64,000 bases of DNA from Ottelia alismoides (GCA_037367405.1 JAZKJV010008882.1:310001-374000), one strand, 5' to 3'. Counted from the first letter of the stretch, positions 10,826 to 24,229 are shown. Notes: generated by a model from the sequence alone, not told the origin. Program-made: numbers and translations.

Positions 10826-13005
10826 TTTTGTGTATATATTGTAAGCCATAACTCGTACTTTCGTATTTTTAATAATAAATATGGCTAAAATTCTGTATAA
10901 AACTATATAATATACCAATACAATTCATTAAAAACACTTAGTAAAAAGATATCTATTCTTCTTCAACTTCTTTTTGTATTTACTGATAAATAAATCAACA
11001 AAAAATATTTTTTGCAAAATATTTGAAAAATAATTTGAAAATATTTTTGAAAATCTTTTGAAAACTATTTGGAAAATGTTTTGTTAAATATGTTCAATAA
11101 CATATATTCAATCTTTATAAAATTATTTTAATTGTAAAAATTTCTTTTATTTGTGTAAAATAAAAAATATTTGAAAAACGATTTACAAATGGTTTGAAAA
11201 ATGGTTGCAAAAATATTTTAAAATATCTATATATACAGTTTGAAAAACCTCAGCAAAATGATTTTCAACTATGTAATGTTTGCAAAAATTATTTGTAAAA
11301 ATTATTTTGGATATAGTTTTCAAATTTGCTTGTAAAATGATTTTCAAATAAGTTTGAGGAATATATACATCACACTCAAATTCTTTATTAATTGTATATA
11401 TATATATAGCTACAAAAAATGATCACGCATCCCTTGTAAATTCTTAAAAACCAAACTCTTGTAAATATAATATGCATCCCCGTGTAATTATTTGTACCTA
11501 TACAAAAAATTTTGTTTTCAAAAATCACAACAACATTTGCAAAACCAAAAATCCCAAAAACATTTACAATTTTTTTTTAAATCCATAAAAAGTTCAGAAC
11601 TTTAAATATTGCATTATAAAAATATTTTTCCTTGCATTGTACATAGAATTTGCATAGCATTCACATTTTTGGGATTGAGTTTGATAATCGAAAAAGTCTA
11701 AGTAAATCCAAAGATTGGAGCTTGGTTGGACCTTAAATCTACCTAATCACAGGAACCTTATAGGAACTAGAATTGAGGTACTTCAGGTCTAGTTGACTTA
11801 CTTATTTGAAAATCGCGAGATTTGGTTCAATGGATTCTTGGCTGCCTAAGTAGAATACTTTGGGGCACACGCATGTCTCTTGTTGATAATGACCTAACAT
11901 GGACACATGCACCTTTCACTTGGCTCAATTCAGTTGGAGTTGTGAGGGGATTGGATTCGCCGGTTTGAGACGCACGAAAGTGGAAACATTTGTCCTCGTT
12001 TAGGGAGGGAAGTGCACCCGAACCCATCTAGTAGTAGAGACATCTAAAGACAAGAGAGTGTGGGTTGTAATAATGCCTCAAAAGAGACATAGCCTACTAG
12101 ATCTAGAGGAAAAACTCATGTAAATGCAGCTATATATAATATTTCAAAAAAGACAAAAAGAAAAAAAACTCCAAAAAAGTGGGCAGATCTGATTGAAAAT
12201 AAAATGCCTGCCAGAATGTTCATATTTGTATAACCAATAAGCAAGCTTGAGCTTCAAAGTTGTATCCTGTGAGCCTACAGCTGGATGACTTGACTATATT
12301 GGTCATGCATCCTAGGATAGGTAGCTACACTGGCTACTGTCCATTCTTCTCTTCGCCCCCTCCTTTTGAGCTGGTTGTCACTCGAACTTAGAAGGGAATA
12401 CCTCGCTCCTCGAGGAGAAAAATACTGGATTGGGGAATCTTTGGGTTGTCATGCTGGAGAAGTCAGTCCCTCTGTCGTTTCAGTTGAGGGGAGCCACTAT
12501 CACATACGTTGTACAAGTGGGACTCATAGTCATAAGGGTTTGCGTATGAGTTGAAGTATTCTAACCTGACTATTGAGGAGACTTGCACGGAGTTTTGGGA
12601 TTCTCAAAGGATGTTGCGTAATCCAAATTTTACGAAATTTTGATGAAATTTCGATTTCGACACCCTACCGAAACCAAAATCAAAATCTTGATATATACCC
12701 TTCCTTCACAAATCTAGGTCGATTTTGGCCGAAGTAGCGAAAATTCGAAATTGTTTCATTTTTTTCAACATCTCGAAATGAAATCAAAATCGAGATTTAA
12801 AACCTTGGTTGTGTTCCAAATCTGATTCCCAATAAGGTTTTGACCGCACTAAAATTCCAAAGGTTCGACTTGAGATCCAAATTTTGATTTTGTGAAGACA
12901 AGTTTAAAAAATAAATTCAATCCACTTTCTTTCTTTTCTTTTTTTATTTTCTGCACTTATTGTATAAGTGTTTGCTAGGAACTAGCAAAGGCAAGTATAG
13001 GGGCG
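10826..13005 (+). other. 3' noncoding region of gypsy element 2 and its polypurine tract
   Basis: AT-rich low-complexity sequence (10840-11660) is followed by unique-looking noncoding sequence with no supported gene. The region ends in GGCAAGTATAGGGGCG (to 13005), the probable polypurine tract before the LTR. The short frame at 12366-12554 has no recognisable content. Confidence 0.6.
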
Positions 13006-15383
13006 TGATGAATCTCCATTTCATCACCTTTATTCTATCATTTTGGCCTTAAAAACCCTAGCTAATACGTGTAATTACCATTAATTTGCACAAATCAACA
13101 TTCATTTTTTGTTGTATAAATAATGTACAAAATATTGTTTTTAATATCAAATTATAGAATTAAGAAAAGAAAGAAAAATAATAAAATACCAAAAGTATTC
13201 TATGACCCTAAATCCCGAGACCTAGGCATCTTGATGATTTGATCAACAAGGAATAAAGTTGGGGGAGATAAGGACCAATAATACAATAAAAATCCCATTT
13301 ATTTATTCCCCAATAAGTCATTTTTAGGACCTATTTTATTTTTTATTTTTATACTTCAAATAAAGAAATTTATTGCATGAAAGTTGTAGATAATAATATA
13401 TAGAAAAATAAAAAATAAGGTTATACAAAAATAACACAAAGTGTAATTTTTTAAACTCTAAGTAAAAAGCCAAAATTCCAACTTCCCAGACCCATATCTC
13501 TCAAATAAAAACTCAAATTATATGAAAATCACCTTTAATAATATATAACTTTTAATAAGCTATTTAGTGAAGGTGGTTTCATATTTTTTAGACTTAAGGT
13601 GTGAAAGGTAGGTTTTGGACCGCTATTGTACAATATACCCGAATAAAATAATCATTTTATTAATTCTTTATTACTTTAATATTATATTTTTATAATTTTT
13701 TAATATTATTTATAATATATGCACATATTTAAACTAAAATAAGACCATAAATAAAACATAAAAATAAAACAAAACACAAAAGTATATAGATGAAAATACC
13801 TATACTTATATATTTGTAACCCTATTTATTTAAGTGTAAATGATATACCAAAAAATATAATAAACATATATTTCTGTATATAAAAATAAGTTATAATTAT
13901 ATAAAATAATAGAATAAAATAAAATAAATTACAAAATAAAAATAAAATATCTAAAACATAAATGAATATACCTATAAATTAAGCCCTAAAAACTAACTTG
14001 TAAATAAAAAGATCTAAAAAATAAAAAAATAATAATATTCTACAGAAATTAATAAACATTTTTTGTTTTATAACTTTAATTGAATAAAATCATTTATTAT
14101 TTATTACGTAATTTTTAATATTTTTCAGCTGGTTTTTCCTGGTTGGTCCATGTGGACCAACCATGTGGCTCTATTAGTTGACCTCAGTCAATTGAGTGGC
14201 CTACACCTGCGCCTCTGACGCACATTGTTTTGACCCACTTTTCTCAAATTTCTTCCCATTGTTTCCTTCACCAATTGGCTTTGATACCTTCTGCACATTT
14301 CTGCCTCGATCATTGATCATTCATGCCGACCCGTTTTCTTGGTCTTTGGAGCACTGAATCGAGCCATTCTCATCGATTAAGTTGCCATCCCAATCACGTT
14401 GTACATAAACACCTCCGATCTTCCATTTGATTTTTTGAATCTCTTTGGCCCCCTTTGACTCCCACTTTTGCGTGCTCTGGATTGACGTTAGTGACAGGAC
14501 GCCTCCAGCTCATTGATGAGGGAAGAATGGCGTGGCTAAGGAGCTCTTACACCCATCTCTGATGACAACGCTGATGTGAGGTGAATCTCACGACCTTGCG
14601 TTGCTTGAGTATTTATTCCTTATTTATAGCTTATTAGTAGTTCCTAGAATAATTTCTTGCTTTTATTTTATATTTTTATTATGTGATCTGTAGTTAATCC
14701 CTTGCTCCGGCCATCACATTTGTTTCATTGTCCCCAACCGTTGACAGACCCGCTACCACCTTCATTCCAATCCCCAGCCATTTCTTCACACACCAGACCA
14801 CTCCGTTCATCCTCCTTCTCCCTGGAGCAGGGTCCGTGTGCTCCACCACCTTCATCCCGCCGAAGCAACCTTTGCCTTGAATCCTCGCTTCCATTCGCCC
14901 CTCTGACGGTCGAGGTAGTTTGCCTTCAACATCAGGTTATCTCCTATGCATAATTGAAGCCCCACGGACTAGTTGGAGCAGCTTTGAAGGCTTGCCTGTG
15001 GATCCTGGAGCTTCGCAGCTCCACCGACCTTTTGTAAGCCCTTCAGTCATCACCAGAGCATTTTGAAGCCTCGAGCATATAAAGAAGCCCTGTAGAAGGA
15101 GATTGGGACATTTTGGTGCATCAGAGCATGACAGAGGAAGTAGATCTGGATGGAGGAAGCTCTCCTTGATAGAGCTTCCTCCCTGTTCTTCCCTATTCTT
15201 CCTCCACCGTCAGATTGAACGCCCACCTCAGTTTGATCGACAACCATTGGATCCTGCTCGCCTCAACCTTCAGATCAAAAGTGGAATCTCCATCGTAGAA
15301 GGCGAAGCGGTATCGTGCAACGAGCGGTTGATAACACAGATTTTGCGAGGGTCTAGAGTAATCCACAAAATGCGGGATCATGA

Positions 15384-16899
15384 TGTCGTTGAGGCGACCG
15401 CTCACCAAACCCGGGTCAATCAACAATCAACCCACAACAAATAAATCAAGCAATGAAAATTAAAGTGTGGAGTTAAAATTTATTATAACTCTGTAACAAT
15501 AGTGTGTATAGTGCAAGTATGTGTAGAGTGTCAAACACAGGGAACAAGTATGATAGATCAAAAATAAGTGCTCAAGAGTGAATGTGAATAAATGCCTGCA
15601 AATGTGCTATTTTTGTGGGGTTTTAATTTTATATTTTTATTTGATTTTTTAATTTTATAATTTTATATTTTCATTTTTAATTTACTGATTTTGTATTTTA
15701 TTTTTATATTTTATTTATTTTTTCTTTTTCTTTTAATAAGCAAACACAACTATATAAGATAGATATATATGTACAAGGGATAAGGGGGAGGGAAAAATAG
15801 GTAAAATCTTCAAAATGCAGGAAATGAGATATGTTTGGACTTTTGTATTTTTCTAATGTTTTTGTGATTTTTCTAAATTTTTCCAATTTTTTTTTGTATT
15901 TTTTAAAGGTAAAAATACTAGTAAACAGAGAATCAAGTTGCTGGTCGAAATTAAAATGAGGATGGAAAATATCAAACAGAGTCCAAAATAATTTCTATTG
16001 CATTTTCATATTTATTAAAAATAAAAAAACATGCATTTTTCTTACTGTTTGCATTAGAAAACCCACAAAAATTATAAAAACATTTTGAAAAATTCCAAAA
16101 AATTATATTTTGTGTGTTTTATCATCTGTTAGTGTCATTCCAAAAACCACTAAAAATTTCAAAGTAAAAACCTTAAAAATTAAAAAACATTTAAAAACTT
16201 CAAAAAAATCTAAAAAATCATAGAAAACTTCTAAAAATATAAACTCAGGATTCTGTAGCTTCCTTATTTTATTGTCTTTATTTAAAAATTAATTTGGGAA
16301 AATTTTGCCACTATTTGCTATTTTTAATTCCCATTTTAATTTCGGCCAGAACCTTGATTCACTGTTTTCTTTTATTTCAACTTTTAAAAATACCAAAAAG
16401 AATTTGAAAAATCCCCAAAAATCACAAAAACAATAAAAAATTATAAAAAGACCAAAAATATTTTATTCCCTTATTTTTGAGCATCTCTACCTATTTTTAT
16501 AAATACGTTATCCTCTTTTTCCCTATATTGTATATATATTCCTATATTGAAAAAGAAAATAAAAAAATATAAAATATAAAAAGAAAATACAAAATCAGTA
16601 AAAAGAAAACCAAAATACAAAATTAAAAATTAAAAATAAAATAAAAAATATAAAACTAAAAACCCACAAAAACATTGGCATTACATAGTGTAGACAATAC
16701 ATCACATTCATACACACACACTTGTTGATCTATCCTGCCTTGCTCCCTGTGTTCGAACTCTCTACGTACTTGCATCTATACATCTTTTTTGTAGAGTTAA
16801 AAATAAATTTGACTCCACATTAGTTTTCATTGCTTGATTTATTATTGTGGGTTCATTGTTGATCAAATACGGGATTCATTGAGGGTCGCCACAGCGACA
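15384..16899. mobile_element. Inverted-repeat element: two LTR-like ends in opposite orientation
   Basis: Positions 15384-15565 match the reverse complement of 16719-16899 with scattered mismatches. The shared features include the block AAATCAAGCAATGAAAA and the pair CAAACACAGGGAACAAG / TTGCTCCCTGTGTTCGAA. The spacer is about 1.15 kb of AT-rich sequence. Each arm looks like the terminal part of a gypsy LTR, facing outward. It could be a foldback-like element, or two LTR fragments brought together by nested insertion and deletion. No coding capacity was seen. Confidence 0.6.
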
Positions 16900-16953
16900 C
16901 GGTTGTCTCCGCCTTGTGTGAGATACTTAGACCCCTTGAAATCCGTGTTTATC

Positions 16954-18077
16954 AGATAGCAATATCCATATTAGTCATATATATTATAAATGTGATTTAT
17001 AATATATAAGAGAGAGCTATTTGTAATTTACATTTGTTAATTAAATGTTGATGTGAATTGGATTCACATTAGATAATTAATTACAAATGTAATTCACATT
17101 TTATTTTGGGTTGTGAATGTGATTCAAAATTTTCTAATGGCAAGATTGCAATATTCACAAAATAATTATGAATTATTTTTGTAGAATAATTTACAACAAG
17201 TGTTGTTGTAAATCATGGAGATTTTCATGGAATAATGGAATCTCATGAGATCTCATGAGATTGCCACCAAATCCAATATTATGGAAGGAGGCAATCTTCA
17301 TTCCAAAATCTCCATGTTTGATTGATTTAATTTGAGATTGATTTATATTGATTTATCAATATAGATTTGATCTAAATTAAATTAATTTTTGTTGGTTTTT
17401 ACCAACACAAATCTTAGCCATTAAAAGAAACACAAATCAATGAGAGACATTGAATTTGTGTTGCCCGTGGATTGAGATCCATGGATCAAAAAATGTTATA
17501 AAAGGAGAGGCACCCCATTTATCTTCTTCACACATAAGAGAACATAAGTCTCTCTCTCTTTTTCTTTCTACACATCAGCCCTCTCTCTTCCTCTCATGAC
17601 TGTCCATCATGGATGCCCTAGAGAGAGTCTCCATCGCCACAACGTCGTCGTTATGCTGCCCGACCATTTGCTCGTGGATCTCTGTCTCCTTTGGTGTGCC
17701 TCGCTCGTGAAGAATACGTCGGATCACGTGTGTCAAGATTAGGAGATCCGCCGCTTGGATCATCAACATGGATTGCGAGAAGCACGTGATTCATCCCCGC
17801 ACTTGCAAGCATCTCCTCCGTCGGATCGGACTTGAGACAGGAGGTCTCTTCGTTTAGAGACTCGATCACATCCACGCTTCAAGAGGTAATCCTATTACTT
17901 GTTTGTGGTTTATACGAAACGATCTGAGAAGTGTTCTTGGATCATGTGGTTTCGTCGCATGAAAAAATTTTTAATTTCCGCTGCATAGAACAACTAGTGC
18001 GACTAGTCGTTCTTCGTCGTATTCGATACGATGTTCACGCTTCCGTGATGTGCTTGAGGATCTCACCATATCCTTCA
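16954..18077 (+). repeat. Truncated, older Copia-type LTR fragment
   Basis: This aligns in order with positions 44312-45493 of the young Copia LTR, from GATAGCAATATCCATATT to the LTR end TATCCTTCA, with many differences and small gaps. The first 1.48 kb of the LTR is missing. The TATA box is kept (TATAAAAG at 17497-17504). No primer-binding site follows at 18078, so this is either a 3' LTR remnant or a truncated solo LTR. The overlapping short ORFs here are the same shadow frames found in the young LTR. Confidence 0.85.
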
Positions 18078-19823
18078 AACTACCATAACACACACATCAT
18101 TAGATCTACCTATTTTCCTCTCCATTTTATCTATAAAGACCCTAAAGTTGGCACGAGCCAGCTAACTCCTTCTAACTCCAGAACTAACAGGCTGACCCTC
18201 CTCCTTCCTCGCATCAATCCGGATACCTCCGGTGGTGACAGCGCCCAGGTCCACCCCGCGTGGAAGAAGGAAGTCCGGTGGAGGGTTCCAAGGTCTAATC
18301 TTGACCTTGCAACGTTGCTTCGTTCGTGTAGAGCTCCGACCACCGACTGTTGAGAGATGACCAGCAGAGGTCCATACACCCTGCAATTCCCAGGTATTCA
18401 TACATTTTTTCTCATTTTATTTCTCAATTTTCATGCCAAAATTAGACCACTTAATATCGCAATTAGGATGAAGTAATCACCTTTTTAATCGTGTCCTTCA
18501 AATCACTTTTTGAGTTGCTCTGAATCCTAGTCAAAATCGTTTCCATCCCTTTCCCATTTTCACTTTTCACATATTTCCTGGAAACATTATAACCTACAAA
18601 CTATACATCTTCCTGGTCGTTTCTTGCACGAATCGAGCAACAAAACTTTTCTTGCAGGTACTCAGCACATCTGGAGCAAATAATTCATCATCTGGAGCCT
18701 TTTCCATTAAAGAAGAATCGATCAAAAGAGATAACAACTTCTAGCCGACTTTGCATTCCATCTTCAACCTTCAACGACGTCCAACCGTTGCTTCCCTCCA
18801 CCTCGTAGCCAACTCACAGGCAGACGAGCTCGAGGGGTGAAGGAGTCACCCCTCTGGCCCTGCAGGGGGCCAATTCGAGCAGTTATTCACCGGAGAGAAA
18901 TCAGAGAAGGGATTATCGTCACTATCATCACTATCGTGATATATGCTTCCGACACGTGTCCAACACCGACGGCCTAGATCAAGCCTCAACATCTAATCAT
19001 AGCCATTGAGATCGAAATGGTGGAAAAATTGCAACCTAAACCCGACATACTTTCAACAATGCGCATGCGCTCCAGAGTTTTCCAGAATTACATTTAGATC
19101 CCCGTGCAGGGACCTAAATGTAATACTTTTAGTTTTCTTTGCATTTGAGCCCCTGACCGAGGATTGAACTGCAGAATTTTTAATTTCTTTTCTTCGCATT
19201 TAAACCCCTGAAATGTAGGGTATTTTTGGACTTGTTTTTGACACCATTTCGTGATGATTTTCTTGGGGTAGCTATCTAACTAGCGTAGATTTATTTCGAA
19301 TTGATTTTCGAAGGATTTTATCGTGATTTCATTGAGATTTAATTCTTCGCAATTAGACTCCATCTCGAGTTTGTTTTGAGTGATTTTTTGAGCATGTTGC
19401 TCGAGCGACCTATCTACTATATAACATCACCTATATCCTACATATTATTTTACATATTACATTGTTGATAAATCATTTGAAAAAAAATCATTTTGAAAAA
19501 AAATAAATAAATAATGAAAAAGATAAAATAAAATAAAATTTAAAAATAAAAAAACTGATAAAAAGGATTTCTCGCTTTCTCGCTCCCTTTGAGAAGAAAT
19601 AAAAAATCACAAAAATATCTTTTTCCTCAAAAATCTAAATATTGCTATTCTGCCTCCTTGAGTTCGACCCAGGCACACTTACCTGGTAAAATAAAATAGT
19701 GTATGCTAAAATAGGAGAGAAGGTGTTTTCTCACTTCACTTCTCTCTCTCTCTCTCTCTCCCATTTTATCGATTTCTTTGTTTGATACACGCGGATCTTT
19801 CTTTGAGGTTTTCTACATCAACA

Positions 19824-22735
19824 CCTTTATTAACCACAATCAGGTCCGTGTTATCATATGACTATCAAGTAAAGCAAAGCAATCGATTTATATTTTACTT
19901 GGGCAAGCCCAAGGTCGAACTCAGGGACACGAGCCTCTTAAGTATTACTTAGACTCTTATTACTTAAATTAAGTGTCATATTAAAAACTCATAGGTCAAT
20001 GAATGAAAAATTCACACAAAGAAACAATGTAGACACATGAGACAGTCACTTTTTATTTGATTTTTAATACGTAAGGGAATGCAAGGTTAGAATGATGAAA
20101 ATATGCCCAAATCAGATTAAATCAATGAGCAGTAAAAGATACTTGATTTCAGTTTTTATTTACCAAGCACTTTTCATTGGCTAGATAACTAATGACATAA
20201 AAATCAATGAGCATATGACACGATGAAATCAACATAATCCAAAGTATTCAGAACAAATCAAAGTTATGAAATTAGAAAGATAATGAAATCATCTTCGCAA
20301 CGCAACTGGAATCGAATAAAAAGGAGCTCGGATGCTCAATATACGCAAGAAAGTAACCATAGGCATAAAAGCAAGAAAATATGAAGATAACTAGCAAACA
20401 GGTTCCTGGGAGGACCAAAATATAATTAAAAGTTTGCACGAAGCCTTCCCTATAATTTACCCACACGTGCATGGGTATATTTGTAATTACTAAAACCCGT
20501 GGGGGTCAGGTGCAAATTACCCCAGGCACGCGTGGATATCACGCGCTCTCTGGACCTATCTGTAAATAGAGGAAGTTGTAGGGGCTTCTCTATAAATTTC
20601 CCAACCATCATGTGTCTGGGACACGTGAGGCCAGGCTCAGGTGCTCCTTGAAGGCTTGACGAAGGTTCGGTCAAGGCTCAATCACTCTGAGCCTAAAGGT
20701 GTGGCACTGAGGCTCGGGGATGATGACATGGATGCATGTAGACCACCCGATTGTAATGATCGGATGGTGGCTGAAGAATCGTTGTTGGCTCGACGTGGCT
20801 TAACATTGGCCCTCCGATCTTCGACATCTGACGGTATCTATACAAGATCTGGAAGAGGACGTGGCTGAAGGATCGCCATCGGATGAACACCAGGAGTGTC
20901 ATCCAACGGCATCTGGACGTCCTGATCCTTTGATCTCCGTTGTGGAGAGGCAGCGCTAATGATCCTCCGACGAGATGGCTGAAGCTCTGTCGCTCTCCTC
21001 TAGGTTCAACGAAGCTCGAGGCTGACTCCTGGAAGGTTTGCAACCTTTGTAGTAGCGTATAGAGGAAGTTGGCCGATCTGGAGGAGGGTGAAGATGTCTC
21101 TATGTCGGCGATGATAACCGTGAAAGATGCTCCGACCACAGCTCCGGCCACTCACACGAGTACCTGCAACATTAGTCTACATAGCCAAAGCAAATGCAAA
21201 TTGCGTAGTGGATGAGATGGGGAGCCTGGATGAACGAAGAAGGTGGAGGCTCAGGTGCTCCTCCACCGTGAAGGCGGAGGAGATGGGATGGTTTGGCCAG
21301 AGGTTATGAAGGATAGAGAGGGTGGACGGAGGACAAGGCGAAGATGGTCGTGGACGGGTGAAGCTCATGAGATGATCAATGGAGGTGGATGTGATGTGTT
21401 GGAAGCTAATAAAATAGGAGAAATCGAATGAAAATACAAAGGGAGATAGAATAAGCTTACCTGGGCGATGGAGGAGTGAATGGACTGGGCTTGAGCTTCT
21501 GGGAGAAGCTCGGGGTCTTCGCACGTCGAGGTCGGCCAACCTCGAAGCTCGAGCGGGGAGGAGCCACTGCGACGCAGCCGTAAGAGCTGTGTGTCTCACC
21601 GGGGGAAAAAGGTCATCTTGGCTCCTGCAATCGAACGCCCCCTGTCACGGGGAAGTGGAATGGGGATGGGCCTCACCCCTCGTAAAGGTGGATGAGGTGT
21701 ATGTGTGGCGGCGACGACGTATTTAACGAAGTGAGGTGGCAGTTATGATGGTGGAAGGAGTGGGTTGCATGGTCGATAAGGAGTGAAGTAGAGGGTGTCG
21801 TGGGGTGATTCGGTCTGTGTGAAGAAGGTGGAGGATCAGGCTATGTCGTGGGGTGCTTGGATCCTGGTAAAGAAGGCTGAGTTGATGGGAGAAATGGGAA
21901 GGGGTCATTAGGTGCGCAAGGTGGGCGACGTGTGCGAGAAGGGGGACCGGAGGTGGAAGAAGGGTCCTTGGCCGTTGGATCTTATGATCCAAAGACTGAG
22001 AAGAGGGTGCTTGTGGATGGCTTGTATTTGATTAAGGGTGATACAATCGGGTGGTCGTGGAGAGCGCCACGTATCATGCGCACAGGAGGGCGGAAGTGGA
22101 CAGTGATGATGAGATCAGCGTTATGATCGAAGGGCTGAGGTTTGAAGTGAGAATGAGTGGTTAAGATGGAGGCATCCAGAAGAGGATCGAGCGACATAAG
22201 AAACGACACGTGGCGAACTGAAAGCAAGGTGCTGGCGGACGGTTGCGATGGAGTCCTGATCTTTGATCGAAGGGTGAAAGTTGATTGTGGGAAGGAACAT
22301 CTGTGATCTGAAGATGAACGGGGTGATCTAATGGCGGGAAGTGGAGGCGCATGGCGCGTGAAGGAGCGGGCCACGTGGCACAACCAGAAATCACCACGTG
22401 GCCCAATCAGGTTATTCAGAAGAAGAATGTGAAATATAAAGGAGAAGGAGGCCGAATTTGGAAAAAATCAAAACATAAAAGTTGTAGATCTCAATGAGAT
22501 CTACAAGTTTCATGTTGATAAAAATGGAGATGAGGCCAAATGAAGGGAGAAATATTTTTGTGAGCATTTTTAAAGGCTTAAAAACACTACGATTTTTATT
22601 TTGTTATTTTTTTGTATTTTTAATTGATTTTAATGACTCTGATATAAACGTGGATTTATCTAATTTTTATTGACACTTAGTCTAAGCTAGGGGTTTAATA
22701 TCTGCGAATTAAGACAATGAAACTGGGTTTCATCA
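19824..22735 (-). repeat. Gypsy-type LTR, minus strand (copy A)
   Basis: Read on the minus strand it starts TGATGAAACC at 22735, again a near-palindrome with GTTTCATT. It continues AT-rich, has a GC-rich middle, and carries the shared motif as CCCTGAGTTCGACCTTGGG near 19915-19935. The sequence around 22430-22620 matches 53935-54140 in copy B, and 19900-20040 matches 41017-41150, so both copies belong to one family. Many GC-rich frames (20641-22406) are open on both strands without any domain. It abuts the truncated LTR of Copia I on the right. No internal region is attached, so it may be a solo LTR. Confidence 0.65.
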
Positions 22736-22750
22736 CTAGGACTCTTAACA
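22736..22750 (-). repeat. Truncated 3' LTR of Copia I
   Basis: After the polypurine tract GAAGGGGAG (minus strand) the sequence reads TGTTAAGAGTCCTAG, matching the 5' LTR start TGTGAGAGTCTTAGT with three differences, then switches to the gypsy LTR start. About 130 bases of the LTR are missing, and I did not find them on the far side of the gypsy LTR. Confidence 0.7.
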
Positions 22751-23047
22751 CTCCCCTTCAAGCTGGAGCATATATATTGATCATGCTCAGCTTGTCAACA
22801 TTTTTCAAATTACACATGTAAGAGTGGCTTGGTAAACATGTCCATAGTCTGCTCAGACGAAGGTACACTACGAGTACGTAGTAATCCTCTCTATATCAGA
22901 TCTCCCGTGTAGTGACAATCAATCTCCACTTGCATTCGTGAAACATGGGGTTATTTGCTACGTGAATTGCTGCTTGATTGTCTCACCTAAGCTCCATAGT
23001 ATTGCTAGGAGTAATGTGACGATCTGTAAGTATGGATCGAATCCGTA

Positions 23048-24229
23048 TTAGTTCTGTTGCAGCATGAGCCATGGACCTGTATTCACTTTCACTGCTTGAG
23101 AGGGTAACAACTGCTTGTTTCTTGCTTCTCCATGTAGCGGGTTTCCTGCTATGTAAGTGCAAAAACTCGTAGTGGACTTTCTATCTAACATGCATCCTCC
23201 ATAATCTGCATCTGAGTATGCCATATGGTCAAAGTTGTCGCCTTTGGTGAATAAAAGGCCTTTTCTTGGTGATGATTTAATGTATTTTAGAACCATCATG
23301 CATGCATCGAAGTGAGCTGATGTAAGGGAATCCATAAAATGGCTTAACTTTCCAACAACAAGAGAGGCATATGGTCGAGTGATGGTAAGATATAATGAAT
23401 TTCCCACCAAACATCTGTATATACCATTATCTTCAATATCACTTGTCTTGTAGATGTGTCCCCTAGATTCCATGGGTATCTTGGCTAGCTTGGATCCTAG
23501 CATTCCAGTTTCATGAAGTAGGTCACTGGCATACTTTCGTTGAGACATAGCTATTTCTCATTTGGATCTTGCTATTTCAATCCTTAGAAAGTATCATAAT
23601 GGCCCCAATTCCTTGATTACAAATTGCTTTGCTAGTTGTTTCTTTGCTTATTCAATCCCAACTCAGTCATCTCCTGTAAGAATGATGTCATCTATAAAAA
23701 TCAACATAGCCATAGTCCCTTTGCCATTCTTCAATATAAATAGGGAATGATCCGCTGAAGATCTTCTGAAGTTCATATTCACAATTACATTTGATAAGTT
23801 TTGAAACCAGGCACGTAGGCTATGTTTGAGACCATATATTGCTTTTCGTAATAGACATACTTTTTGAAACTCCCCTTTAGCCTTGAAACCGGGTGGATGA
23901 TGCATGTACACAGTTTCGCAAAGGTCACCATAAAGAAAGGTATTTTTTACATCCAGCTGATGCAAGGGCCAATCAAGTTATACTGCTACTGCCATAAGAA
24001 TCTGTATAGTTGATAAGAGAGCAACTGATGAAAATGTATCAAAGAAGTCAACATCGTAGGTTTGTTTGAAACCTTTAGTCACAAGTCGCGCTTTGTAGTG
24101 AGAAATGGATCCATCTGCATTGTACTTGACAATGAAAACCCATTTGGATCCTACAATAATGAGATCGCATGAAGGATCAACCAGCATCCATGTGTCTTGA
24201 GAGATTAGTGTTGAAATTTCTTCTTCCAT
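23048..24229 (-). pseudogene. Copia I reverse transcriptase and RNase H
   Basis: RT begins in the frame at 24229-23978 (WMLVDPS, GSKWVFIVKYNADGS, YKARLVTKGFKQTYDVDFFDTFSSVA) and continues at 23965-23663 (HQLDVKNTFLYGDL, PPGF, catalytic FIDDIILTGDD). RNase H follows at 23548-23048 with ADYGGCMLDRKSTT. At least two frame breaks separate these blocks and the RNase H end is degraded. The order and motifs are those of Ty1/copia pol. Confidence 0.9.

Larger units (their letters stand above)
7541..13005 (+). mobile_element. Internal region of older gypsy element 2, degenerate
   Basis: This is the remainder of a gypsy element into which element 1 appears to have inserted. It begins in the gag-protease region, keeps a protease fragment, a short acidic-repeat frame at 9512-10000, polypurine-like repeats at 10150-10820 and a final polypurine tract before the LTR at 13006. 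No reverse transcriptase, RNase H or integrase is recognisable, so most of pol has been lost. The upstream half and 5' LTR lie beyond the window. Confidence 0.7.
13006..19823 (+). repeat. 3' LTR of gypsy element 2 with nested insertions
   Basis: The LTR starts at TGATGAAT, again as an imperfect palindrome with ATTTCATCA, after a polypurine tract. Its distal part carries the shared CCTCCTTGAGTTCGACCCAG motif (about 19653-19672) and ends near CTACATCAACA (19823), much as element 1 ends in CTACAACA. About 2.7 kb in the middle (15384-18077) belongs to nested material. The outer limits follow from family likeness and the right end could be off by tens of bases. A (CT)n run lies near 19740. Confidence 0.55.

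Noticed and set aside
14694..15444. Frames of 66-113 codons on both strands
   Set aside because: They lie in the less AT-rich part of the element 2 LTR and at the border of the inverted-repeat unit, with no domain.
20641..22406. Several 60-150-codon GC-rich frames on both strands
   Set aside because: They fall inside a gypsy LTR, recur as non-conserved frames in copy B and show no domain.
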